64,000 bases of DNA. Origin: Macrostomum hystrix (taxonomy: Eukaryota > Platyhelminthes > Macrostomidae). The position numbers and the translations under genes were made by a program. The stretch lies in assembly GCA_950097015.1 (NCBI GenBank), contig CATNEN010000038.1, forward strand, positions 12,580,001-12,644,000. The letters are read 5' to 3'. The notes under the pieces were generated by a model. That model saw only the letters and a list, made by a program, of their open reading frames with translations, was not told the DNA's origin and ran no database searches. Numbering within the stretch: position 1 is the first letter of the stretch; every line of letters begins with the position of its first letter. Positions 23,656 through 32,862 of this stretch are shown here, one piece after another.

Positions 23656-25692
23656 TCAGAGGTCGTGCACCTGGCAGTTGCGCTCGTAGCTGTACACCTG
23701 TTTGAGAAATTGCATCACTACATTGGAGCCTGAGGTGACGATCTCGGCTGGAATGTGGCTGAGTCGGCAGTGCTCAATGTTGAGCAGTTCCAGCTTGGAG
23801 CAGACAGACAGGGTGGAGGGCAGGTTATCCAGTTCCGGGTTCTCATTCAGGTAGAGCTCCTTCAGGGCGGACATTTGGCCGATTTCGCGGGGCACATCGC
23901 GCAGGCAGTTCTCGCTGAGACGCAGCACAGTCAATGGCAGCAGCGTGACACCTAGCGGGATGGTTGTCAGACGGTTGGCAGTCAGGTTGAGCTCGCGTAG
24001 GTCAGTGAGGTGGCCGATTTCAGCAGGCAGGGTATCCAGGCGGTTGTACTCGAGTTCCAGACGGCGCAGAGCCACGCAGCCGCCGATGCCTTCGCTGAGG
24101 CTGTCGATGTTGTTATGACTGAGGATGAGGGTCTCCAGACGCTGCAGATGATGCATCTCAGCGGGAATGGCTGTCAGGCTGTTGTTTCCTAGGTCCAGTG
24201 AAACCAGGTGACGCAGGCAGAGCATATCCTCAGGATTTAGAGATTGGATCTCGTTAGTATTGAGGTTGAGTATAGTGAGGTGCTTGGCTGAGTTAAAGAT
24301 GCCATAGGGGATGCCGGAGATCTGGTTGTTGTCCATAGACAGGGACAGAACGCTGGCGAATTGGGCCGGGCCGCCGGGCGGGAAGTGGACAAAGTGATTT
24401 CGGGACAGCACAATGCTACTAAGCCGGCGCATATTGGCCAGCATGCCCTCTGGCAGGGTGGAGATGTCATTGTTCTCAATGTTGAACTCCTCGAGTTTGT
24501 GACAGTTGGTGAGGGTCTTGGGTATGCTAGCCAGTCGGTTGTACTTCAAGCTTAGCCGAGTGAGGCTTCGCAGCTCGCCGATATTCTCAGGCAGGGCGGT
24601 GAGGCAATTGTGCTGCAGGTTGACATCTGAGAGCAGGATGCAGCGGCCGATTTCTTCTGGAATCTGTTCAATGCGGTTGTTGGACAGGTCCAGTTTGATG
24701 AGCTGGCGCAATGTGCCAATAGAGCTGGGTATTGTGCCCTGGATCTGGTTGCGATTCACCACCAGTACCATGAGGCTGATGAGGTTGCCAATCTCTGGGT
24801 CGATGGCGGTGATTTTGTTGTAGGTTAGCAGCAGCTGAGTGAGGCCGTATAGCTTGTAGATAACTGGCGGAAATTTGCCATCGAGTCGATTGTGACGCAG
24901 GTCGAGCACTTTGAGCTTGGTGAGGTACTGCATGGCCATGGGCAGGGTGGTCAGGCAGTTCTGCTGCAGCATGAGCTTCTCCAGGCTGACCATGGCGCCG
25001 ATCTGCTCAGGCAGCTGGGTGAGCTTGTTCTCGTAGAGGTACAGCTCGGTGACAAAGTTCAGATCGCGCACAGTTGGCGGCAGAACTGTCAGGCGCTTGC
25101 TGGACAGGTCCAAGATGTTATCCACGCTCAGCTTGCATTTGGCCACCTCCTTGGAGACGTCTGGAGTTTTCTCCTTCTTGTTGGCCGCCGATTTGTAAGG
25201 CGCCTCCAGCTTCTTGCTAGATGGCGTCTGGACCATGACAGTCTTTGGCTTGCTGACATGATGCCGAGAGCTGTCAGTCAGGGCCACGGAGCTGAAACTG
25301 CCAGCTAGGTTTTCAACGCCGGCGACTGCGGCTTGGGACGGCGGCGGAGCTGTCGAAGCTGTCGCCGCAGCCGCAGCGGCTGCGGCCAGGCGGGCGGCGG
25401 GCAGGTTCTGATAATCGTCGCCGCTGCCAGGCGTGATGGAAAAATAAGCATTGGGCTCTAGTTCGCTGTTGAAGAACTGCGGCGCCGAGTTCAGCAGCTC
25501 CTGTGGGATGCCGCCGCCGCCGCCGCTGCTGCTGGTGGAGCCGAACAGGTGATATTCTCGATTGTAGTGATTTAGCCGTTCTGAAATGCGCTGATCCGAC
25601 ATCTGCGGCGGCGACTGGCCGGGAACAGCAGAGCCTGACGCAGTCATCAGCGAGCTGGCCTGACTGGCCGACCTGTCTAAGGGGCGGGCCAT
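23656..25692 (-). CDS. SHOC2: SHOC2-type leucine-rich-repeat scaffold protein
   Basis: A single open exon of 678 codons. Residues about 190-665 are a continuous run of roughly 20 leucine-rich repeats. They follow vertebrate SHOC2 closely, for example ELYLYENKLTQLPEQIG, LDLRHNRL, NIENNDISTLPEGML, the irregular repeat with PPGGPAQFASVLSL, and the C-terminal cap ELLNIEHCRLSHIPAEIV. SHOC2 with MRAS and PP1C forms the phosphatase that activates RAF. The first about 185 residues are low-complexity (Ala, Gly, Ser) and about 100 aa longer than in vertebrates, and I see no RVxF-type PP1 docking motif in them. The start ATG at 25,692 is preceded, at 25,770, by a strong acceptor (TTTTTTCAG) for a 5'UTR intron or spliced leader. 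The coding part has no intron, unlike its neighbours. Confidence 0.92.
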   Translation of the reverse strand: MARPLDRSASQASSLMTASGSAVPGQSPPQMSDQRISERLNHYNREYHLFGSTSSSGGGGGIPQELLNSAPQFFNSELEPNAYFSITPGSGDDYQNLPAARLAAAAAAAATASTAPPPSQAAVAGVENLAGSFSSVALTDSSRHHVSKPKTVMVQTPSSKKLEAPYKSAANKKEKTPDVSKEVAKCKLSVDNILDLSSKRLTVLPPTVRDLNFVTELYLYENKLTQLPEQIGAMVSLEKLMLQQNCLTTLPMAMQYLTKLKVLDLRHNRLDGKFPPVIYKLYGLTQLLLTYNKITAIDPEIGNLISLMVLVVNRNQIQGTIPSSIGTLRQLIKLDLSNNRIEQIPEEIGRCILLSDVNLQHNCLTALPENIGELRSLTRLSLKYNRLASIPKTLTNCHKLEEFNIENNDISTLPEGMLANMRRLSSIVLSRNHFVHFPPGGPAQFASVLSLSMDNNQISGIPYGIFNSAKHLTILNLNTNEIQSLNPEDMLCLRHLVSLDLGNNSLTAIPAEMHHLQRLETLILSHNNIDSLSEGIGGCVALRRLELEYNRLDTLPAEIGHLTDLRELNLTANRLTTIPLGVTLLPLTVLRLSENCLRDVPREIGQMSALKELYLNENPELDNLPSTLSVCSKLELLNIEHCRLSHIPAEIVTSGSNVVMQFLKQVYSYERNCQVHDL

Positions 25693-25768
25693 TGCGATGC
25701 ACCTTTCTGCTTTGATCAACTCGCGCGTTTGTAAAAATTGAAACTGCCGCTTTAGTGACTGAGAGACG

Positions 25769-25782
25769 GCTGAAAAAATAAG
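25769..25782 (-). promoter_or_regulatory. Splice acceptor upstream of SHOC2
   Basis: CTTATTTTTTCAG on the minus strand would start an exon at 25,769, 77 nt before the ATG. Cis 5'UTR splicing or trans-splicing are both possible. Confidence 0.45.
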
Positions 25783-25832
25783 TGCGATGCAAAATATTAA
25801 GCGTGGATAGAAAGGTATTGCGACTGGGCATT

Positions 25833-25965
25833 GTGGGGTGTCAGGACTGACTGGGATATTGTGGGGTGTCAGGACTGACTGGGATATTGTGGGGTGTCAG
25901 GACTGACTGGGATATTGTGGGGTGTCAGGACTGACTGGGATATTGTAGGGAGTCAGCACTGTCTG
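25833..25965. repeat. Short minisatellite, 28-bp unit, upstream of SHOC2
   Basis: About four copies containing GTGGGGTGTCAGGACTGACT, just upstream of the SHOC2 5' acceptor and so in a presumed 5' intron or promoter. Confidence 0.92.
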
Positions 25966-26775
25966 GAGTGTGTCAGCAGTGCAAAATATCTAAATCAACA
26001 TCTGTTTTCTATAACAGTCAATAATTTGCAGACTTGCAAGGCTAAAATGAAAACACGAACCTAGAAGAGCACAGTTTGAGTTGCCAGAATGATCAAACAG
26101 CTGCTAAACTAGGAAGTCAATGAATGCCTATTAAATTATATTTAAATTAGCACAGATCTTTGGTTTAGATTTGACAGTACGTGTATAGCAAATAGTCCAT
26201 AAATTTAGTTTTTTTTCTAGCATTTCGGCAATATACTATTCATGCATATTTCTACTAAAAATATATAGCTCATTTTAAATAATAAAAGATGACAGAAAAC
26301 TATTTTGTTGAAAATCTATAACACAAAGTTGATAGACAATAAACTTCGGATTAAAATGTCGGAGATCTAAAATGGTTAGTAACTACAATCTAAAAGCTAT
26401 TAAATAATGGCTATTGGGTAACAAGCAGACAGACACTTATTTGTTAGAATGGGTGTGTGGCACTTTAACTACAGCGCGACGACAGCTCTTGCTCTCTCCA
26501 TTCTCTCTGATGCTCTCTTTTTAAAGTCTGTCTACTTCACATCTGGCCATGGCGAAAACTTTTTTCAACACATATCGGCCAGTACGCTTTTTTGTTATTT
26601 TTAAATAAAAAGGACGAAAAACACGGGAATATACTCAAATTTAGCGAAAAGACAATTTTATTAGTAATATATCGTTATTCTGGTAGACCGAAAAAAAAAT
26701 TTAAGAAAATATTCAGAGAGGCCAGGATTAACAAAGAGGTGACTATTAGGAGCAAGAGACACATTACAATACTAT

Positions 26776-26781
26776 TTTATT
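26776..26781 (-). terminator. Candidate polyadenylation signal for ACO2
   Basis: AATAAA on the minus strand, about 210 nt after the aconitase stop codon. Position and hexamer are read directly; use is inferred. Confidence 0.5.
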
Positions 26782-26991
26782 AACTAATCTGTTAGAATTC
26801 TAAAACGATAAATTCTTTGGATTTCGGAGTTTCACTGTCAGCTAGCAGCTAGGCATGCGTGAGCTGGGATTTAGTTAATAATAATTCTGGCAGTGGGTTA
26901 AGGGATTTCGCGCGGCACATCCTATACGTAGGCAGGGCGGGTGGGGGGCGGAAGGGCGGTTCGCAGATTAAGGCGTCAGTTACAAGTCTAG

Positions 26992-29900
26992 TTAATTCTT
27001 AGCCGCCTTCTGCAGGTCACGCATACGATTCAGAGCGCTGCCAGCCTTGAACCATTCGATCTGGTTCTCGTTCATCGAGTGCTTCAGGTAGATCTCATCC
27101 GAGGTGCCGTCGGAGTGCTTCACAACGCAGCGAACCTTCTTGCCAGGAGCCAGCTGGCCGAGGTCCTTCAGCGACACCCGGCTGTCCGGGCGGATCTTGT
27201 CGTAGTCAGCGGGCAACTCGAAGGTCAGCGGGAGCAGGCCCTGCGGGTTGGGGAGGGAAGGCGGTTGGGTAGATAGAGGAGGTTGGGTAGATAGCGGAGG
27301 TTGAATAGACAGCGGAGGTTAGTTAGATAAGCGGAGGTTGGGTAGACAGCGGAGGTTAGTTAGATAGCGGAGGTTGGGTAGACAGTGGAGGTTAGTTAGA
27401 TAGCGGTGGTTGGGTAGACAGCGGATGTTGGTTAGATAGCGGAGGTTGGGTAGATAGCGGAGGTTTGTTAGATAGCGGAGGGTTGGGTAGACAGCGGAGG
27501 TCGGTTAGATAGCGGATGCTGGGTAGATAGCAGAATGTTGGTCTAACCTGCTTCTTCAGGTTGGTCTCGTGGATGCGGGCGAAGCTCTTAACAATGATGG
27601 CCCGGGCGCCGAGGTGCCGCGGCTCCAGGGCGGCGTGCTCACGCGACGAGCCCTCGCCGTAGTTCTCGTCGCCGATGGCCACCCAGGCGAGGCCCTTGGC
27701 CTTGTAGGCGCGGGCCACAGCCGGCACGGTGTCGTATTTGCCAGTGAGCTGGTTCTTTAGCTTGTTGGCCTCGCCGTTCTCCGAGTTGATGGCGCCGATG
27801 AACATGTTGTTGGAGATGTTGTCCAGGTGGCCACGGTATTTTAGCCACGGCCCGGCCATGCTGATGTGGTCGGTTGTGCACTTGCCCTTGATTTTGATTA
27901 GCACCATCAGGTCGTCCAGGTCCTTGCCGTTCCACCGGTCGAAGGGTTCAAGCAGCTGCAGGCGGTCGCTCTTCGGGTCGACGTCCACCTGCGAGTGAAT
28001 TAAAAGTGCTAAAATTGCACAATGGTTCAGCAATGCAACTAACATGCTTATCGATTTCACCCAATTGCACAAGCAATGTCACCCTTATATTAGTACTAAC
28101 TCAGCAACGTCACTCTCCGCACCTTGAGGTGGCCACCATCGGCAGGTGGTGCCTGGTAGGTGTCTTGGCCGGGGTCAAATCCCTTGGCCGGCAGCGCGTC
28201 TCCCTGAGGCGGCTCCAGCTTGAACTTGGCTCCGTTGGCGTCAGTGAGCGAGTCGGTGAGGGGATTGAAGTCGAGCCGGCCGGCCAGGGCCAGGGCGGTG
28301 ACCATTTCTGGCGAAGTGACGAAGGCGTGCGTGGCGGGATTAGCGTCGTTGCGACCGGTGAAGTTCCTGTTGTAGGAGTTCACAATGGTGTTCTTGGTGC
28401 CCTTGGGAACATCCTTGCGATCCCACTGGCCGATGCAGGGCCCGCAGGCGTTGGCCAAAACAACGCCGCCAATGTCGGCCAAGGCCTTCGCCTGACCGTC
28501 GCGCTCGATAGTGGCGCGGATCTGCTCGGAGCCGGGAGTGATGACAAACTTGGCCTTGGCCTTGACACCGCGGCTGCTAGCCTGCCTGGCGATGGAGGCC
28601 GAGCGGGACATGTCTTCGTAGCTGGAGTTGGTGCACGAGCCGATGAGGCCGACGCTGATTTCCATAGGCCAGGCGTTGTCCTTGGCTGCCTGGGCCAGCT
28701 TGCTGATGGGGTGCGCCAGATCCGGGGTGAACGGCCCGTTGACATGGGGCTCCAGTTTGGACAGGTCGATCTCAATCAGCTGATCGTAGCGGGCGTCCTT
28801 GTCAGCGGTTAGCAGCACGCCTTTGTACATGCTGGCCAGGTCACCGATGTCTTTGCGACCGGTGGCAGCCAGGTAGTCCTGCATGCGGTCGTTGAACGGG
28901 AACACGGAGGTGGTGGCGCCAATCTCGGCGCCCATGTTGCAGATGGTGGCCATGCCGGTGCAGTTGATGGAGTCGACGCCGGGTCCGAAGTATTCAACAA
29001 TGGCCCCGGTGCCACCCTTGACGGTAAGGATGTCGGCCACCTTCAGGATGACATCCTTGGCGCTGGTCCAGCCGCTCATCTTGCCAGTTAGCTTGACGCC
29101 GATCACTTTCGGGCACTTTAACTCCCACGGGATGCCGGCCATAACGTCGACAGCGTCGGCGCCGCCAACGCCGATGCAAAGGCCGCCGAGGCCACCTCCG
29201 TTGGGCGTGTGCGAGTCCGTGCCAATGACAAGCAGGCCGGGATAGGCATAGTTCTCCAGCACAATCTGGTGGATGATGCCGGAGCCAGGCTTCCAGAATC
29301 CCACGCCGTATTTGGCAGCCGAGCTAGACAGGAAGGCGTAGACCTCTTTGTTTAAGTCCTTAGCTCTGGCAAGGTCTTTGTCGCTGCCAACCTGTGATAG
29401 ACAAAGGAAAGTTATCAGATAGAATTAAATATTAAATTGAGCGCTTTCTTTCTTCTAGTAGAGTCCTTCCAAAGGCTCTGTACACATCTGTTCCAGGGGC
29501 CTTCCAGAAGAGCCTCCCCTAGTTGTGGCGCCTTCCCTATTAGTGCCGCCCGCCTCCCTAGCAGTGGCGCCTCCCTAGTAGTAGCTCCCCGCAGTAGCTC
29601 GTCCTGGTACTGGCGCTCCCCAAAAGGCGCAGGCCCCCACTCCCAGACAAAAATCCTGGCTGGCTAGGCCACTGATCTGTTCAGTCCATGGACTAGGGAA
29701 CACGCCACACCGACCGAAATATATATTTTAGATGATATAGGTACCAATTTCACAACTGGGAAAAGTACAAGCTCGTTAAGGAATCTAGTAGCTAACTCAA
29801 AACAAATCTGCCCGATTTAAAAAATTTCCTGAGTTAACTTTCTCTACTCAAATTTACCTGAGCCTCAATCAGGTGATCGCAGTGAATGGTGGAGGGTACA

Positions 29901-30265
29901 GCAACCCTGGGCAGACCGCTGCTAATAAACTGCAGCATAGCCATCTGGGCGGTGGCGTCCTGCATGGCAACGCGATCCGGATGCAGCCTGAGGTAGCTCT
30001 CGCCACGTTTAATATCTTGATTATTGGGATCGGCCAGGTGGCTATAGAGAATCTTCTCGCTGAGGGTCATAGGCCGGGCTAGGCGCTTCCTGACCAGCAC
30101 CAGGTTGTGCTCCAGCACGTCAAAGTTGACATAGTGAGCCGGATCGAATCGGCTCATGGCCACCTGCTTGACCTTAGTCCGGCTAGATAGACCCCGCGCA
30201 ACCGGCTGTAGCGAGGCGGCAAGCGGTGAGCGCAGATGCGCCAGACGATTCAACATCATTGGCAT
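26992..30265 (-). CDS. ACO2: Aconitate hydratase, mitochondrial
   Basis: Four exons: 30265-29858, 29391-28123, 27988-27548 and 27240-26992, total 2,367 nt, 788 aa, all introns phase 0 with AG|G junctions. The enzyme isomerises citrate to isocitrate in the TCA cycle in the mitochondrial matrix. The 4Fe-4S ligand cysteines are present at about residues 389 (GSCTNSS) and 452/455 (NACGPCIG), and the active-site Ser loop is in [29 protein letters not shown] and [15 protein letters not shown] are also intact. The N-terminus ([18 protein letters not shown]) is Arg-rich, as expected for mitochondrial import. I chose the ATG at 30,265; the frame is open further upstream but contains no ATG over the stretch I checked. 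Intron 1 holds a dispersed palindromic element and intron 3 an 18-bp repeat array. Confidence 0.96.
27250..27541. repeat. Minisatellite, about 18-bp unit, ACO2 intron 3
   Basis: Imperfect copies of GGGTAGATAGCGGAGGTT alternating with GGTTAGATAGCGGAGG. It spans essentially the whole 27,241-27,547 intron. Confidence 0.9.
29677..29745 (-). mobile_element. Dispersed palindrome-core element (ACO2 intron 1)
   Basis: AGTCCATGGACT at 29,683-29,694. On the minus strand it is preceded by GGTGTGGCGTGTTCC and, further out, by GGTACC, as at 51,104. Confidence 0.55.
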
Positions 30266-30594
30266 GGCTGCTGCTGCTGCTGCAATGCCATGCAACAATG
30301 CGAGTCTTCTTCTACGCCGCTTTTTTAGCTTGGATAATGCAAAAACACAATTAGCCCTAATGGATAATGAAGTTTTACCATAAAATATTTTGGGCCATAG
30401 CTTGAATATTTCTTTAAAATTGCAATTAAAATTATTTAAGTAAATACTACTTCCGGTTAAATCTATTGAGGAAAATCACTATCGTCACTGCTATTTACGT
30501 ACAGAAAATAATGCCTGACCATTAGGTATAAAAAGACTATTAGATAGTAATCGGAACATAGAGTGTCGGATCAAGCTCTCAAATAAGAGTGGTC

Positions 30595-31640
30595 TGGGAT
30601 GTGGGATGTAGGATGTGGGAAGTAGGATGTGGGATATGGGAAGTAGGATGTAGGATGTGGGAAGTAGGATGTGGGATGTATGATGTGGGAAGTAGGATGT
30701 GGGATGTAGGATGTGGGATGTGGGAAGTAGGATGTGGGATGTGGGATGTAGGATGTGGGATGTGGAATGTATAATGTAGGATGGGATGTAGGATGTGGGA
30801 AGTAGGATGTGGGATGTGGGATGTGGGATGTGGGATGTAGTATGTGGGATGTGGGAAGTAGGATGTGGGATGTGAGATGTGGGATGTAGGATGTGGGATG
30901 TGGGAAGTAGGATGTGGGATGTGGGATGTATAATGTAGGATGGGATGTAGGATGTGGGAAGTAGGATGTGGGATGTGGGATGTGGGATGTAGTATGTGGG
31001 ATGTGGGAAGTAGGATGTGGGATGTGAGATGTGGGATGTAGGATGTGGGATGTGGGAAGTAGGATGTGGGATGTGGGATGTATAATGTAGGATGGGATGT
31101 AGGATGTGGGAAGTAGGATGTAGGATGTATGATGTGGGATGTGGGATTTGGAATGTGGTATGGAGGATGTGACATGCAGGATGTGGGATGTAGGATATGG
31201 GATGTAGGATGTAGGATGTGGGATGTAGGATGTGGGATGTAGGATGTGGGATATGGATGTAGGATGTGGGATGTGGGATGTATAATGTAGGATGGGCTGT
31301 AGGATGTGGGAAGTAGGATGTAGGATGTATGATGTGGGATGTGGGATTTGGAATGTGGTATGGAGGATGTGACATGCAGGATGTGGGATGTAGGATATGG
31401 GATGTAGGATGTAGGATGTGGGATGTAGGATGTGGGATGTAGGATGTGGGATATGGATGTAGGATGTGGGATGTGGGATGTATAATGTAGGATGGGCTGT
31501 AGGATGTGGGAAGTAGGATGTAGGATGTATGATGTGGGATGTGGGATTTGGAATGTGGTATGGAGGATGTGACATGCAGGATGTGGGATGTAGGATGTGG
31601 GATGTAGGATGTGGGATGTAGGATATAGGACGCGGGATGT
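30595..31640. repeat. Heptamer satellite with a 200-bp higher-order unit, between DAG1 and ACO2
   Basis: Built from GGATGTG/GGATGTA heptamers with GGAAGTA variants. A marker, GACATGCAGG, recurs at 31,171, 31,371 and 31,571, exactly 200 bp apart, and TATAATGTAGGATGGG recurs at several further sites. Overlapping 290-412 aa minus-strand ORFs (HPTSHI-type repeats) are artefacts. It starts about 330 bp upstream of the ACO2 ATG. Confidence 0.96.
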
Positions 31641-32823
31641 GGGAATTCGCGTCACAATATGACAGATGACAAAAAGGAAGCAGACCAGACACAAAGACAC
31701 AGAGACCAGACACCAGACACAATGAGCCTTTACAGAAAGAGATAAATAAGACACGAAGGTACACAGATGCTAGAAACATTGACACAGAACAGAACGACAA
31801 GGACCACATGAGCTAGACACAAGGACACGAAAAGACAGACATACAGACAGACAGACAGACAGACACGGACACGGGGGAAATCCTTTTATCAAGCCTTATA
31901 ACTGATCTGGGTCACACGCATACAGTTCCTAGATCACAATAGGCAAAATGCAGAACAGCCAAGTGGCTTTGTATCGAATGATGAGGCATCACTGGCAAAC
32001 TGGCATAATCAAGCCAATCTATCCAAATCTTCATGTTGTAATAAATGAATGATATTTTATTTCTTAGTTCTTATTTCTTGCACTATTCAAAATATTAAAA
32101 TATTCGTATATATAATATAATAATATATGCTGCTATGCATAGGCAAATTACAGAAAAAATATCAATTGACATTTTAACATTTGAATGACATGAAATTATT
32201 ATAAACTGCTTTGCATGCCAAATAATATTAAAGAAATAATTCAGACAATGGATGAAAAAAAATATGATTTTCGTGACAAGGAAGCTTTACTAAGAACTGA
32301 AACTATAGCTACTACTGACAGTAACAAAAAAGTAAACACCAAGCGCAATTTATATAACAGTAATCATATTGGACAACTTAAAAAGCTGCGCAATATAAAA
32401 AATGCAACAAATTAAACAAATCAATGATATCGATTCGCGGAATCTATGTTAGTCCTCTTAAACGCCAGACAATAATCCACAACACAATACAATGCACGGG
32501 TAGGAACAAGCAAAGCATAACAGTTACAAAGAGGTATCAATAGATAACTTTTGAGTAAATTAATCATTACTTATCAGTTTGTTTGGATCATTTACCAGAA
32601 GCAATAAGAACTTCTGTATTTAATATAATAATAATACTTGCAGCAATGAGTCTTCCATAGCATAGGTCATGTGTTTAAAACAGGGATTTTTATTATGCAT
32701 TGTTGAATATAGCTCTACTAACAGTAGTAATAGTTTGCAAATACAAGGAGAATTACAACATGATGAGTAACTAGAAAATAGAAGCTTTGCGAGCTCATAC
32801 ACAGTTCATAACTAGTGATAAGC

Positions 32824-32829
32824 TTTATT
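32824..32829 (-). terminator. Candidate polyadenylation signal for DAG1
   Basis: AATAAA on the minus strand, about 35 nt after the dystroglycan stop codon, which would give a very short 3'UTR. Confidence 0.5.
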
Positions 32830-32862
32830 AAATTAGACTCGCTGATCTGATTAATCGACTGA

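Larger units (their letters stand above)
25783..26991. other. Intergenic: between ACO2 and SHOC2
   Basis: A four-copy 28-bp array, then AT-rich unique sequence. Only the ACO2 polyadenylation signal is recognisable. Confidence 0.55.
30266..32862. other. Intergenic: between DAG1 and ACO2
   Basis: A heptamer satellite (30,595-31,640), a (GACA)n tract near 31,840-31,865, then AT-rich unique DNA to the DAG1 3' end. No gene seen. Confidence 0.6.

Noticed and set aside
27392-28072. Aconitase exon 3 extended through the 18-bp array
   Set aside because: The open frame continues into the intron repeat; the donor at 27,547 and match to aconitase end at KKQ.
30491-31809. Overlapping 290-412 aa minus-strand ORFs rich in HPTSHI
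   Set aside because: A heptamer satellite is open in three frames at once because it lacks stop triplets; not protein-coding evidence.
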